Assembly (NCBI RefSeq): GCF_014645815.1
Contig: NZ_BMML01000001.1
Coordinates: 552,118 to 616,117 of the forward strand
Reading direction: 5' to 3'
DNA from: Streptomyces fuscichromogenes
Lineage (GTDB): Bacteria; Actinomycetota; Actinomycetes; Streptomycetales; Streptomycetaceae
Length of the DNA stretch: 64,000 bases
This document shows, piece after piece, positions 52,411-61,268 of this stretch; the first letter of the stretch is position 1, and each line of letters opens with the position of its first letter. Below the pieces are notes generated by a model that ran no database searches, had not been told where the DNA came from, and saw only the letters and a list, made by a program, of their open reading frames with translations. The position numbers and the translations under genes were made by a program.

Positions 52411-53565
52411 ATGACCAAACGCAACGTCAAGGTCGCGCTCGCCGGCGCCGGCTCGTGCGCGTCGAGCTTCGTCCAGGCGGTGGCCGCCTCCGCCCTCACC
52501 TGTGGTGAGGGACAGCCGGGCGTGATGTACGACCGGATCGGGGGTTACCACCTGTCCGACCTGACCTTCGTGGCGGCCTTCGAGGCGGATGCGAACAAGA
52601 TCGGACGGGACCTCGCCGACGCCCTGCGCCAGCACCCCACCGTGGCCGTCCAGCACGTCCAGGTGCCCGACACCGGCGTGCTGGTCCGTCCCGGACCGGC
52701 ACTGGACGGCATCGCCGGACGACTGGCTGACGTCGTCGACGTCGCACCGGCCGCGCGGACGACCACGGTTGAGGACGTCACCGCCGAACTGCGCAGGACG
52801 GCCGCCGACGTACTGGTGTGCTTCCTGCCCACAGGGGCCACCCACGCCGTGCGGGCCTATGCGCGTGCGTGCGCCGCGGCCGGCACGGCGTTCGTCAACG
52901 CGACGCCGGAGGCGGTCGCCAACGACGCCGACCTCGCCGCCCTCTTCGAGGACAGCGGCGTCCCCCTGCTCGGCGACGACCTGCGCAGCCACCTCGGGGC
53001 GACCACCCTGCACACCGCGCTGCTCGACCTGCTCATCGGCCGCGGACTCACGGTCAAGGACACCTACCAGCTCAACGTCGGCGGCAACACCGACTTCCTC
53101 AACCTCTCGGACCCCGTGCGGTCGGCCAGCAAGCAGGCCTCCAAGCGCCGCGCCCTCACCAACGCGGGGATCGACGCGACCGATGTGGCCGCCGGACCCA
53201 ACGGCTATGTGAAGCACCTCGGCGACCGCAAGGTGTGCTTCCTGCGTATCGAGGCCGAGAACATCATCGGCGCGCCCGTCGCCATGGAAGTGCGGCTGGA
53301 GGTCGAGGACAGCCCGAACGCGGCGGCCGTGATCGCCAACGCCGTGCGGGTGGCGAAGGCCGCGGCCGACCGCGAACTCGCCGGCGTGGTCGACCCGGTC
53401 TGCGCCTTCCTCTTCAAGAGCCCCCGCGAGGGCATGTCCGAGCCGCAGGCACTCGCCGGCTTCCGCGCCTTCGTCACCGCCGTGCAGACGGAGCCCGGCG
53501 ACGTCCACGCACCACTGCTCTTCACCGCTTCGTTGAACAACCACTCTCTCGTGAGGACGGCCTGA
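52411..53565 (+). CDS. myo-Inositol-1(3)-phosphate synthase
   Basis: 384 aa from ATG 52411 with GAGGTG upstream. Family segments: VKVALAGAGSCASSFVQAVA (NAD-binding), VFLPTG-like VLVCFLPTGATHAVR, LLGDDLRSHLGATTLHTALL, YQLNVGGNTDFLNLSD, SKQASKRRAL and DSPNAAAVIANAVRVAKAA. The enzyme converts glucose 6-phosphate to inositol phosphate. It departs from the housekeeping actinobacterial form at several loops, so it is a cluster-specific paralogue. It starts the cyclitol branch of this operon. Confidence 0.93.
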   Translation: MTKRNVKVALAGAGSCASSFVQAVAASALTCGEGQPGVMYDRIGGYHLSDLTFVAAFEADANKIGRDLADALRQHPTVAVQHVQVPDTGVLVRPGPALDGIAGRLADVVDVAPAARTTTVEDVTAELRRTAADVLVCFLPTGATHAVRAYARACAAAGTAFVNATPEAVANDADLAALFEDSGVPLLGDDLRSHLGATTLHTALLDLLIGRGLTVKDTYQLNVGGNTDFLNLSDPVRSASKQASKRRALTNAGIDATDVAAGPNGYVKHLGDRKVCFLRIEAENIIGAPVAMEVRLEVEDSPNAAAVIANAVRVAKAAADRELAGVVDPVCAFLFKSPREGMSEPQALAGFRAFVTAVQTEPGDVHAPLLFTASLNNHSLVRTA

Positions 53566-53566
53566 C

Positions 53567-53812
53567 ATGGACCGGAAGATCGTGCAGGACATCATCCGCA
53601 CCGAGCTGGAGCGGCTGCTGGGCACCGCTGTGACGTTCGGCGACGACGAACCGCTCGTCGACCACGGGCTCGACTCGCTCCTCAGCGTGGAACTCACCCT
53701 CAACCTGGAGGACGCCTTCGCCATCACCTTCGAGGACGACGAGCTGTCGTTCGAGAACTTCGCCTCCGTGGCGGCCGTCACCGACCTCGTCCAGGCGAAG
53801 GACTCGGCGTGA
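53567..53812 (+). CDS. Acyl carrier protein
   Basis: 81 aa, starting one base after the inositol-phosphate-synthase stop. The phosphopantetheine site is HGLDSLLSVELTL with Ser37. Three acidic helices match free-standing ACP/PCP proteins (IIRTELERLLG, LNLEDAFAITFEDDEL, FENFASVAAVTDLVQ). No PKS or NRPS module is present in the window. It therefore probably carries the group activated by the AMP ligase and processed by the decarboxylase and dehydrogenase of the opposite operon. Confidence 0.93.
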   Translation: MDRKIVQDIIRTELERLLGTAVTFGDDEPLVDHGLDSLLSVELTLNLEDAFAITFEDDELSFENFASVAAVTDLVQAKDSA

Positions 53813-54906
53813 CCGCCGAGGTCACGGCCGGGCACCCGGCCGCCTCCGGCCCGGTGCCCGCCATGGCCGGGCCTGCGGACAAGACCGGCTGGCAGCCATG
53901 CGCCCCCGGCGCCCCCGGCCCGACAGTCCTCCTCACCGGCTGGGGCCTTCACGCCTCCCACGCCGAGCGGCTGTACCGCGAAAGCCTCAACGACCTCTGG
54001 CGGCTGCACACCGACCAGGGTGTCTTCATTCTCAAGGCGCTCGGCCAGCCCGCCACCACCGCCTGGCTCGACTTCCAGACGGCGGCCGGCGAACTGGCCG
54101 CCGGGGCCGGGCTCCCCGTCCCGCTGCCCGTGCCGACCCCCGACGGCGCCCCGACGGTGCACCGCCACGGCCGGCAGTGGCAGCTCCGCCCCTACCAGCA
54201 GGGACGGCCCTTCGCCCCCGACTCACCCGGCCACCTCGCGCAGACCGCACAGGCGCTGAACACACTGCACCGGCTGCCGGTGACGGCATTCGGGCACGCC
54301 CCGACGTGCCCCGGCGACGAGACCGCGTTCTGGCGCGCCGCTGGCGAGGAACCCTGGAACCACCTCGACCGTGCGCTCGCGCACGTGCTCACGGCGCCGG
54401 AGCGGGCGAACGCCCTGTCCACCTGGCGCACTGTCCACCAGCGGGCCCTCGCCGAGCTGGACGGCGCCGGATACGACACCCTGCCCGCCGTCCTCACACA
54501 CGGCGAGATCGCCGGCTCCAACCTGGTCTTCGACCAGGAGGGCACACTGCGCGCGCTCCTGGACTGGGACGCCGTCCAGCTACGACCCCGTGCGTACGAC
54601 CTGGCGAAGGCGGCGCTGTTCCTCGGCCGTGTGGCCCGCGGCAGCCTGGACATCGATCCGGACCGCGCCGCCACCGTGGTCGCGGACATCGCCGGCGGGC
54701 AGCCACTGGAGGACCGTGAGGCCGCGGTCCTCACCCCGCTCCTGGAGCTGTACTTCGTGCCCACACCCGAACGGCTGCACCGCATGGCGTACACCGCCCC
54801 CCAGCACCTCGACTGGTACGTCCACTGGACCCTCGACGGGGCCCACCGCGCCCGCCGTCTGCTGGCCCCGGTGATCCGGCGCCTCGTCGGCGCGAGCACG
54901 CCATGA
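53809..54906 (+). CDS. APH-family phosphotransferase
   Basis: 365 aa from GTG 53809, overlapping the ACP stop by GTGA. The aminoglycoside-phosphotransferase-like C-lobe motifs are VLTHGEIAGSNLVFDQEGTL (catalytic HG-E/D-xxxxN) and RALLDWDAVQLRPRAYDLAK (metal-binding DWD). The canonical catalytic HGD Asp is Glu here. The N-lobe has VFILKALGQPATTAWLDFQ. It may phosphorylate an amino- or keto-cyclitol, a homoserine-like substrate or the antibiotic itself. Confidence 0.85.
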   Translation: MTAEVTAGHPAASGPVPAMAGPADKTGWQPCAPGAPGPTVLLTGWGLHASHAERLYRESLNDLWRLHTDQGVFILKALGQPATTAWLDFQTAAGELAAGAGLPVPLPVPTPDGAPTVHRHGRQWQLRPYQQGRPFAPDSPGHLAQTAQALNTLHRLPVTAFGHAPTCPGDETAFWRAAGEEPWNHLDRALAHVLTAPERANALSTWRTVHQRALAELDGAGYDTLPAVLTHGEIAGSNLVFDQEGTLRALLDWDAVQLRPRAYDLAKAALFLGRVARGSLDIDPDRAATVVADIAGGQPLEDREAAVLTPLLELYFVPTPERLHRMAYTAPQHLDWYVHWTLDGAHRARRLLAPVIRRLVGASTP

Positions 54907-55958
54907 CAGCCGTGCGCAGTCCGGGCCGGGCCGGCGAGCATACTGCGGTCCACCTGTCCGTCCCCGGCGCACAGGTGCACCTGACGGGACCCGCGCGCCT
55001 CGTGAGCGGCGCGGCGACCCGGCTGGCGCCGTTCGTCGTCTCTTCGGACCCGGGCCTGTTGGATCAGCCGGGAGACACCTGGTCGATCCAGCACACGACC
55101 GACGCAAGGACGGACACAGGCGGACTCGAACACGTGACGATCACCACCCCCACGGAGCCCACGGCCACGCTCGCAGTGGACCACGAGCGACGCCGCCTGA
55201 TCCTCGACCCCGCCTGCACCCTCGAGTTCGCCACACACCTCGCCGCCCGGTACGCGAGAATCCTGCTGCGCCTGCAACGGGCCACGCGGGCGCAGGAGCT
55301 GTTCCTGCACGCCGGGATGGCGGCGAGCGCGCCGGGCGCCGGCAAAGCCGACCGCGGCATCGCCGTGATCGGGCCCAAGCGCGCGGGGAAGACCTCCACC
55401 GTCATGGCGGCCATGCGCGCCGGCGCCGCCTTCGTCGGCAACGACGACCTCAGCGTCACCCGATCCCACGACGGATGGACCGGGCACGGCTGGCCCCGGT
55501 CGGTCTCCGTACGATCCGACACCTTCACCGCTCTGGGGATCTTGCCGCCCGAGCGATCCGCCCACCCGGCCCGCAGGAACCGGCCGCAGGAACCGGCCGC
55601 AGGAACCGACCCGGTCATGCTGCTGCCCTCGGAACTGGCGAGCCTGCTGGGCACACCCGCCGTCCGCCTGTCGGCACCGCTCACAGCACTGGTGTTCCCC
55701 CGCTTCGCCCCCGACGCCGGAGACACCGCACTACGGGAACTGACCCCTGCTCAGACGGCGCAGCGCCTGCGGAGTGAACTGCCCGTCCAAGTGGTCAAGC
55801 AGGCCGACTTCCTGCTGCCCCACTTCCCGCGTCCCTCGCCCGCCGAGACGGAAGAGACATGGCGGGCCCTCGCCACCGACGTACCAGGCTTCGAGCTGGC
55901 CCAGTCCTTCACCGGCCTGACCGCCGGAGCCCGGCGCCTGAAAAGCCTCTGGAGCTGA
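54903..55958 (+). CDS. HPr kinase-like P-loop protein (second copy)
   Basis: 351 aa from ATG 54903, overlapping the APH stop by ATGA. The P-loop is IAVIGPKRAGKTSTVMAAM (about residue 157), preceded by ELFLHAGMAASA and followed by AAFVGNDDLSVTRSHDG, an arrangement shared with HprK-related RiPP kinases. The N-terminal 100 residues form a beta-rich domain. Low similarity to the first HprK-like protein suggests a different substrate, not recent duplication. Confidence 0.78.
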   Translation: MTAVRSPGRAGEHTAVHLSVPGAQVHLTGPARLVSGAATRLAPFVVSSDPGLLDQPGDTWSIQHTTDARTDTGGLEHVTITTPTEPTATLAVDHERRRLILDPACTLEFATHLAARYARILLRLQRATRAQELFLHAGMAASAPGAGKADRGIAVIGPKRAGKTSTVMAAMRAGAAFVGNDDLSVTRSHDGWTGHGWPRSVSVRSDTFTALGILPPERSAHPARRNRPQEPAAGTDPVMLLPSELASLLGTPAVRLSAPLTALVFPRFAPDAGDTALRELTPAQTAQRLRSELPVQVVKQADFLLPHFPRPSPAETEETWRALATDVPGFELAQSFTGLTAGARRLKSLWS

Positions 55959-56131
55959 GGACCGCCCGCCTCCCGACACCCGACACGGCCCCGGCCCGGT
56001 CCGTGACACGCCCCCCACGCACCGCACGCGGCACCCCACGGTCGAGCAGGTCCATCCGCCGAGCACCCCCGCACCGATCCGTCCCCCGACCCTGAACAGG
56101 GCCGTTCGGCCCACCCGAATGAGGAGCAGCC

Positions 56132-57364
56132 ATGTCCGCAGCCACTACTCCGCACAGCGTCTCGGTGTATGCCGACCACGCCCAGCAGATCGAGGAGCTG
56201 CCCTACGAGCTTGTAGAGCGCAAGGGCATCGGGCACCCCGACACGATGTGTGACGCCATCGCGGAGCGCGCCTCCCAGCTGTACTCCCAGTACTGCCTGG
56301 AACACTTCGGCCGGGTGGCACACCACTGGTTCGACAAGGTGATGATCTTCGGCGGAGAGGCCCACCTGGAGTACGGCCGAGGCGAGCTGACCAACCCGTA
56401 CACCGTGCTCTTCGCCGGCAAGGGCGCCTACCGGTGCGGCGACCAGCCCATCCCCCTGGAACAGATCCTGCGACAGGCCGCCGCCGAGGTCCTCGACGCG
56501 GTGAGCACCGGCTTCGACGCCGACCGCCACCTCGTCATCGACTGCCGGATCGTGGACCACCAGGGCGCGGGGCGCCGCAACTCCCGCTACCGCCCGCAGT
56601 CCGCGGACGACCTGATCGCCATCGGCGACCCCGGCCTGGTCTCCAACGACACCAACCTCCTGCACGCGTACGCGCCCTTCAGCCGGCTGGAACAGGCGGT
56701 GCTGGACGTGGAGCGGTTCATCAACGGGCCCGACTTCAAGGGCCGCAACGCGGACACCGGCTGGGACGTCAAGGTGTTCGGCAGCCGCAGCGGCGAGGCG
56801 TTCAACTTCGTGGTGAACATGCCCTTCCTCGCAGGCCACATCACCTCCTTCGCCCACTACCTGGAGCGCAAGAAGGCCTGCCAGGCCGAGATCCTCGCCC
56901 TGCTCACCCGGAGCGTGGGCATCGCGCCGACGCTCACGGTCAACCCCACGGACCGCAACGGCCTGCCCTACCTCACCGCACTGGGTTCGGTCGCGGACAC
57001 CGGCGACGTCGGCGCGGTAGGCCGGGGCAACCGCGTGACGGGGCTGATCACACCGATGCGATCGATGAGCATCGAGGCACCGGCCGGCAAGAACCCGCTC
57101 GACCACACGGGCAAGCTGTACGGCGTCCTGGCGAGGCAGCTCGCGGTCCGGCTGCACGACCTGCTCGGCAAGCCGGTCGAGACACACATCTTCACCTCCA
57201 AGGAAGCCCCGCTCAACCGGCCCGACGAGGTGGTGGTCCGGGTCCACGGGCTCTCGCAGGACCCGGCCGAGGAAGACCTCGTCCGCAAGACCGTGGACGA
57301 CGCGCTGGCCGACACCGCCGAACTGACCCGCGAAATCATCGTCACCGGGGTGACGATGTGGTGA
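56132..57364 (+). CDS. Archaeal-type S-adenosylmethionine synthetase
   Basis: 410 aa, the family's normal length. It belongs to the archaeal MAT group (AdoMet_Synthase), not to bacterial MetK: YELVERKGIGHPDTMCDAIA, KVMIFGGEAHLEYGRGELT, PFSRLEQAVLDVERFINGPD, GEAFNFVVNMPFLAGHITSF and GRGNRVTGLITPMRSMSIEA. It makes AdoMet from methionine and ATP. A dedicated copy fits a cluster with at least three methyltransferases. It may alternatively make an AdoMet analogue. A 173-bp leader precedes it. Confidence 0.95.
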   Translation: MSAATTPHSVSVYADHAQQIEELPYELVERKGIGHPDTMCDAIAERASQLYSQYCLEHFGRVAHHWFDKVMIFGGEAHLEYGRGELTNPYTVLFAGKGAYRCGDQPIPLEQILRQAAAEVLDAVSTGFDADRHLVIDCRIVDHQGAGRRNSRYRPQSADDLIAIGDPGLVSNDTNLLHAYAPFSRLEQAVLDVERFINGPDFKGRNADTGWDVKVFGSRSGEAFNFVVNMPFLAGHITSFAHYLERKKACQAEILALLTRSVGIAPTLTVNPTDRNGLPYLTALGSVADTGDVGAVGRGNRVTGLITPMRSMSIEAPAGKNPLDHTGKLYGVLARQLAVRLHDLLGKPVETHIFTSKEAPLNRPDEVVVRVHGLSQDPAEEDLVRKTVDDALADTAELTREIIVTGVTMW

Positions 57365-58455
57365 CAGCACACCATTCGCTCGCCACCGACCTCCTCGCGG
57401 CGGTCGCCGCCGTCACCACGGACGGCCCCGCCGCCGCAGGGGCCGGCTGGGTCCGCCACTACACTCCGCCGGGCCCGGACGACGGCAGCCAGTTCCTGCT
57501 GATGCTGAAACCGGAACTGCTCGCGGAGGCCTCCACAGACGCCTCGGACGGCGGCGGACTGCTGGGCCGGGTACTGGACCGGCTGGCCGCCGGCGGCCTG
57601 CAGCTGGGCGCCGTCCGAGTGGTCGGCGCGGCCGAACTCACTGCGCGGTGCATGGTGGAGCACCACTACGCCGTTCTCAACCGAGTCTCCACCCAAGGCC
57701 TCGACGCCCTACCGCCCAACGCCCGGCACCGGCTCGCCCAGCGGTACACCCAGGACACCACCGAGCACTCGGACACCGTACGGACCCGCATCCTCGGCGG
57801 CCACCAACTGCTCGCGCAGCGCCCCGACCTGACGGCGACGGCCCTGGACGCGTTCGCCCGCAACCTGCCGGTCGCCAAGGCCGCGGCCGGGGTCTACACG
57901 ACGGAACTCCTGCTGGACGGCGAGAGGTTCGTGGTACTCAACGCCTTCCACCCCCTGCAGCTGGCCCACTTCCAGCAGCCCGGCGGCGCGGTCGCCGTCC
58001 TGACCTGCACGACGCACCGGCCCACCGACCTGGTGCGACGCGAAGTGATCGGCGCGACCGACCCGGCCCAGGCACAGCCCGGCTCGGTCAAGCACATGCT
58101 CTACCAGGACCGCGCCACGTTCACCGAATGGAAGGTTTGCACGCGACTCAACGGCGTCCACCTGTCTCCCGGACCGGTCGAAGCGATGTTCACCATCCAG
58201 AGGTACTTCACCGACGACTGGACGCCGATGCCCCTCGCCCACACGACGCTGGGCATGAGGCTGCTGGCCACCGGCGCGGACGAGCGCGCACTGTCGGCGC
58301 TCGGCGACAACCCGGTGGTCGAGTACGGCGGCGGTGGACACCTCTTCGACGTCACGGAGGACCTGACCACTCAGGAGTGCGAGCACATGCTGCTCCGCCT
58401 GCTGGAGCGCCCGCCGGCCGCCCGCCCGTACGCGGACCAGGAGACGACGGCATGA
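57361..58455 (+). CDS. Nucleoside-diphosphate-kinase-like protein
   Basis: 364 aa from GTG 57361, overlapping the AdoMet-synthetase stop by GTGA. The N-terminal part FLLMLKPELLAEA and GGLLGRVLDRLAAGGLQLGA resembles the NDK start, and REVIGATDPAQAQPGSVKHM resembles the NDK GATdPaxAxPGT loop. The intervening region is much longer than in NDK (about 150 aa), and no clear catalytic NVIHGSD His motif is seen. It may bind nucleotides or phosphorylate a cyclitol or sugar phosphate. The call is by partial similarity. Confidence 0.65.
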   Translation: MTAHHSLATDLLAAVAAVTTDGPAAAGAGWVRHYTPPGPDDGSQFLLMLKPELLAEASTDASDGGGLLGRVLDRLAAGGLQLGAVRVVGAAELTARCMVEHHYAVLNRVSTQGLDALPPNARHRLAQRYTQDTTEHSDTVRTRILGGHQLLAQRPDLTATALDAFARNLPVAKAAAGVYTTELLLDGERFVVLNAFHPLQLAHFQQPGGAVAVLTCTTHRPTDLVRREVIGATDPAQAQPGSVKHMLYQDRATFTEWKVCTRLNGVHLSPGPVEAMFTIQRYFTDDWTPMPLAHTTLGMRLLATGADERALSALGDNPVVEYGGGGHLFDVTEDLTTQECEHMLLRLLERPPAARPYADQETTA

Positions 58456-59120
58456 CCCGCGACCCCGAGGACACGGACCTGCCCGGATGCGCCTCGGCGC
58501 CCCAGCGGATCTGGCTGCTCGGGCCGCCCGGCGCGGGCAAGACCACACTAGGCCGACGGCTCGCCGAGGGACTCGCCTGCCCCCACCACGAACTGGACGC
58601 GTACTTCTGGCACCAGGGATGGACCCGCGCCGACAGCGATGGATTCCACGCCGCGGTGACCGAACTGGCGGCAAGGGAGACGTGGATAATCGACGGGCAA
58701 TACCACGACGCGCACCCGGTGCTGGCCTCGCGAGCCGACACCGTCATCTGGCTGGACGTCCCGCTGGGCGTGGCCCTGTGGCGGGTGACACGCCGCACGT
58801 TGCGCCGTCTGCTCACCCGGACGGCGCTGTGGAACGACAACCGGGAGACCCTTGGCAGCGCCCTGGGGCTGCTGGTGTGGACCGCGCGCAGCCACCGCAA
58901 TGTCGCCGCCGTCAACCGGCCGCTGCTGGCCCGCCTCGCGGCCCGTGACGTGCGCACGGTCCGCACCGCCTCGGCACAGGCCGCACTCACCGAACTGCTC
59001 GGCGCGCACCCGGCCGCTCCGGCAGCACGCCGGACCGCCGGAAGGACCCCGGCAGCTCCCTCCTCCGAACCGCCGGCTTCGGACGGAACCGACCCCCTCG
59101 CACCCGCCAGGAGACAGTGA
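58452..59120 (+). CDS. Small P-loop kinase (adenylate kinase/FlaR-like)
   Basis: 222 aa from ATG 58452, overlapping the previous stop by ATGA. Walker A is IWLLGPPGAGKTTLGRRLAE (about residues 20-38). HHELDAYFWHQGWTRADSDG and TWIIDGQYHDAHPVLASRAD follow, then VIWLDVPLGVALWRVTRRTL, the pattern of small kinases annotated as topology-modulation or adenylate-kinase-like. The last 45 residues are a Pro/Ala/Ser-rich tail. The phosphate acceptor is unknown. Confidence 0.82.
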   Translation: MTRDPEDTDLPGCASAPQRIWLLGPPGAGKTTLGRRLAEGLACPHHELDAYFWHQGWTRADSDGFHAAVTELAARETWIIDGQYHDAHPVLASRADTVIWLDVPLGVALWRVTRRTLRRLLTRTALWNDNRETLGSALGLLVWTARSHRNVAAVNRPLLARLAARDVRTVRTASAQAALTELLGAHPAAPAARRTAGRTPAAPSSEPPASDGTDPLAPARRQ

Positions 59121-60412
59121 TGCCGCCCCCGCACACCACCACACTGGCGCTACTCGGCGGCGAACCCACGACAAGCAGGCTGCCGGACCCGCAGCCGAGG
59201 CCGCCCACGGAGGAGGACCTGGCCCTCGTCACGGCAATGCTCCGCCGGGGCGAGGGCGCCTACGTCGGCGACGAAGGCCAGGTACGCGAACTGGAAAGCG
59301 AGTTCGGCCAGCTGGTCGGAGCACGACACGCACTCGCCGTCAACTCCGGTACGTCCGCGTTGTACTCCGCGTTCTTCGGGATAGGCCTCGAACCCGGCGA
59401 CGAGGTGCTCGCACCCACCTACACGTTCCTCGCCACCGTGATGCCGTTGTTCGCCGTGAACGCCGTACCCGTCCTCGCCGACGTGGACGAGCGGACCGGG
59501 AACCTCGACCCGGCCGACCTGGAAAGGCACCTGACCCCCCGCACCAGGGCCATCGTCGTCACCCACCTCAACGGCGTGCCCGCCGACATGCCCGCGCTGA
59601 CGGCGTTCGCACGCCGGCACCAACTCGCCCTCGTCGAGGACTGCTCGCAGGCGCATGGCGCGATCTGCGCCGGGAAGCACGTGGGCTCGTTCGGCGACGC
59701 GGCCGCATTCAGCCTGCAGGCGAAGAAGACGGTGAGCGCCGGGACGGGTGGCATTCTGCTCACCAACGACCAGCGGGTGTACGAACGCGCCGTGATGCTG
59801 GGGCACTTCCTCGACCGCGCCGAACAAGCCGTGACCAGCGACGAGTACGCCCGCTTCGCAAGCACCGGGTTCGGCCACAACCTGCGCATGCACCCGGTCG
59901 GCGCCGCCCTGGCCCGAGGCTCGCTGCGAGCACTCCCCGAGACACTGCGCATCCGGAAGGCGAACTACGACCTCCTGGACCAGTTGCTGACCGGCATCCC
60001 CGGCCTTTGCCCACCGGTCCGCGAGCCCTACATGGACGAGCTCGGCTACTACAGCTACCAGCCGCTGTACGTCCCCGAGGAACTCGGCGGCCTATCCGCC
60101 GAGTTGTTCGTGCGCGCGGCGGTCGCGGAAGGGGTGCCGCTGTCAAAGCCGCGCTCAGCACCACTGCACTGCACGCCCGTCTTCACAGACCCCAGCTGGC
60201 ACTCCCGGACCTTCACCCCGCACGCCGGCACGGACCGCGGCTACCGGCACTACCGCACAGAGCAGTTCCCCGGCTCGCTGCGCTACCTGGAGCGCGCTCT
60301 GCGCCTGCCGGTGTACTCGACCGACATCCGCGACCACGCGGAACGCTGGGCGCAGGCGCTGGCCAAGGTGGCCACACAGGCACACGTGCTCCGGGCCTAC
60401 GAGTCACGCTGA
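59120..60412 (+). CDS. DegT/DnrJ/EryC1-family PLP aminotransferase
   Basis: 430 aa from ATG 59120 (GGAG 6 bases upstream; GTG 59117 also possible). Fold-type I sugar/cyclitol aminotransferase motifs: HALAVNSGTSALYSAFFGIG, DEVLAPTYTFLATVMPLFAV, LALVEDCSQAHGA and SLQAKKTVSAGTGGILLTND with the PLP Lys, plus GHNLRMHPVGAALARG. Relatives such as StsC turn keto-inositols into aminocyclitols. With inositol-phosphate synthase and SDR upstream, an aminocyclitol product is the best guess. Confidence 0.92.
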   Translation: MPPPHTTTLALLGGEPTTSRLPDPQPRPPTEEDLALVTAMLRRGEGAYVGDEGQVRELESEFGQLVGARHALAVNSGTSALYSAFFGIGLEPGDEVLAPTYTFLATVMPLFAVNAVPVLADVDERTGNLDPADLERHLTPRTRAIVVTHLNGVPADMPALTAFARRHQLALVEDCSQAHGAICAGKHVGSFGDAAAFSLQAKKTVSAGTGGILLTNDQRVYERAVMLGHFLDRAEQAVTSDEYARFASTGFGHNLRMHPVGAALARGSLRALPETLRIRKANYDLLDQLLTGIPGLCPPVREPYMDELGYYSYQPLYVPEELGGLSAELFVRAAVAEGVPLSKPRSAPLHCTPVFTDPSWHSRTFTPHAGTDRGYRHYRTEQFPGSLRYLERALRLPVYSTDIRDHAERWAQALAKVATQAHVLRAYESR

Positions 60413-60601
60413 GCCCGCGCCCCGGCAGCACCTCGCCCACTGGCCTGAGCTGCGCAAGCGCGCGGTAACTGGGCGACCACCCGCACGGCCCCCTGCGCGG
60501 GGGCGAGCAGCTCGTCCCAGGGGCCGGAGGTCCCGGGGAGTCCGGACGAGGTACGAACGGCCCTGAACCGGCAAGCGGCGCGGCGCCGCTGCAAGCTGAT
60601 C

Positions 60602-60805
60602 ATGTGCCAGCCGGGCGGGAGCTCGCGCAAGCCGAAGGCGACGTCCGAGGCGATGCAGCACGACGCCTCCCTCCACGAACTCTTCGGACGGCTCATCGCC
60701 TTCGGCCGTGAGGTCGCATTCATCCCCGTACAGGACGAGCCCTGGGGCGCCGTCGTGGTGTGGGGCCGGCATCCGACGACCTGCACGGACGGTCTCTTCT
60801 CATAG
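60602..60805 (+). CDS. Possible small protein, 67 aa
   Basis: The frame has about 85 percent G/C at third positions, and the same bias extends about 35 codons upstream of the ATG to a stop near 60453. It may therefore be a 5'-truncated remnant of a longer gene. The peptide contains HELFGRLIAFGREVAFIPVQ and ends AVVVWGRHPTTCTDGLFS. No Shine-Dalgarno sequence precedes the ATG. I do not recognise it. Confidence 0.3.
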   Translation: MCQPGGSSRKPKATSEAMQHDASLHELFGRLIAFGREVAFIPVQDEPWGAVVVWGRHPTTCTDGLFS

Positions 60806-61251
60806 GCCGGGTGTTCGCCGGTGCGGGGCAGGAGCATCCAGGGCCCGCTTCCCGAGGTCTGGTGGACCAGAACGGCGCAGGGAGCCCGAGCCGCACGCTC
60901 AGCTGGGCCTGCTTGCTGAGGACGGTTCGCACGGGCCTGCCCAGCTGAGCGGCGAGCCTCTGAGCCGGCAGCATCCGGTCCGCATATCCCCACCGACTTC
61001 TGCGTGGTCGCAGGTGACGCCTCCCGGCGACCTTCCGCGGGCTTTCCGCCGACGACTGGCCAGAGCGCTCCCAGCGTTGCCCCCGCTACTCGCCCTCGTG
61101 TTTGCCGCTGGAGGTCCACAGAATTCAGATAAGTCTGGTTCGGCCTGTTCTGCTCGCCATTCCCCATGCTGCCAGGCCACTTGCTGAAGAGGGAGCGTGC
61201 TGGAGACCGGCGCCGACGCGATGACATTCTCGTCATGGGTCGCGGGCCGAA

Positions 61252-61268
61252 GTGGCATGTAATGCCAC
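61252..61268. promoter_or_regulatory. 17-bp perfect palindrome, candidate LuxR-type operator
   Basis: GTGGCAT-GTA-ATGCCAC is perfectly symmetric and lies 127 bp upstream of the LuxR-type HTH gene. Two looser ATGAC/GTCAT repeats flank it. LuxR/GerE-type proteins bind such dyads, so autoregulation is plausible. Confidence 0.45.

Noticed and set aside
56434..58455. 673-aa plus-strand frame spanning AdoMet synthetase and NDK-like gene
   Set aside because: The first half is an out-of-frame shadow of the AdoMet synthetase; the real gene starts at GTG 57361 in a GTGA overlap.
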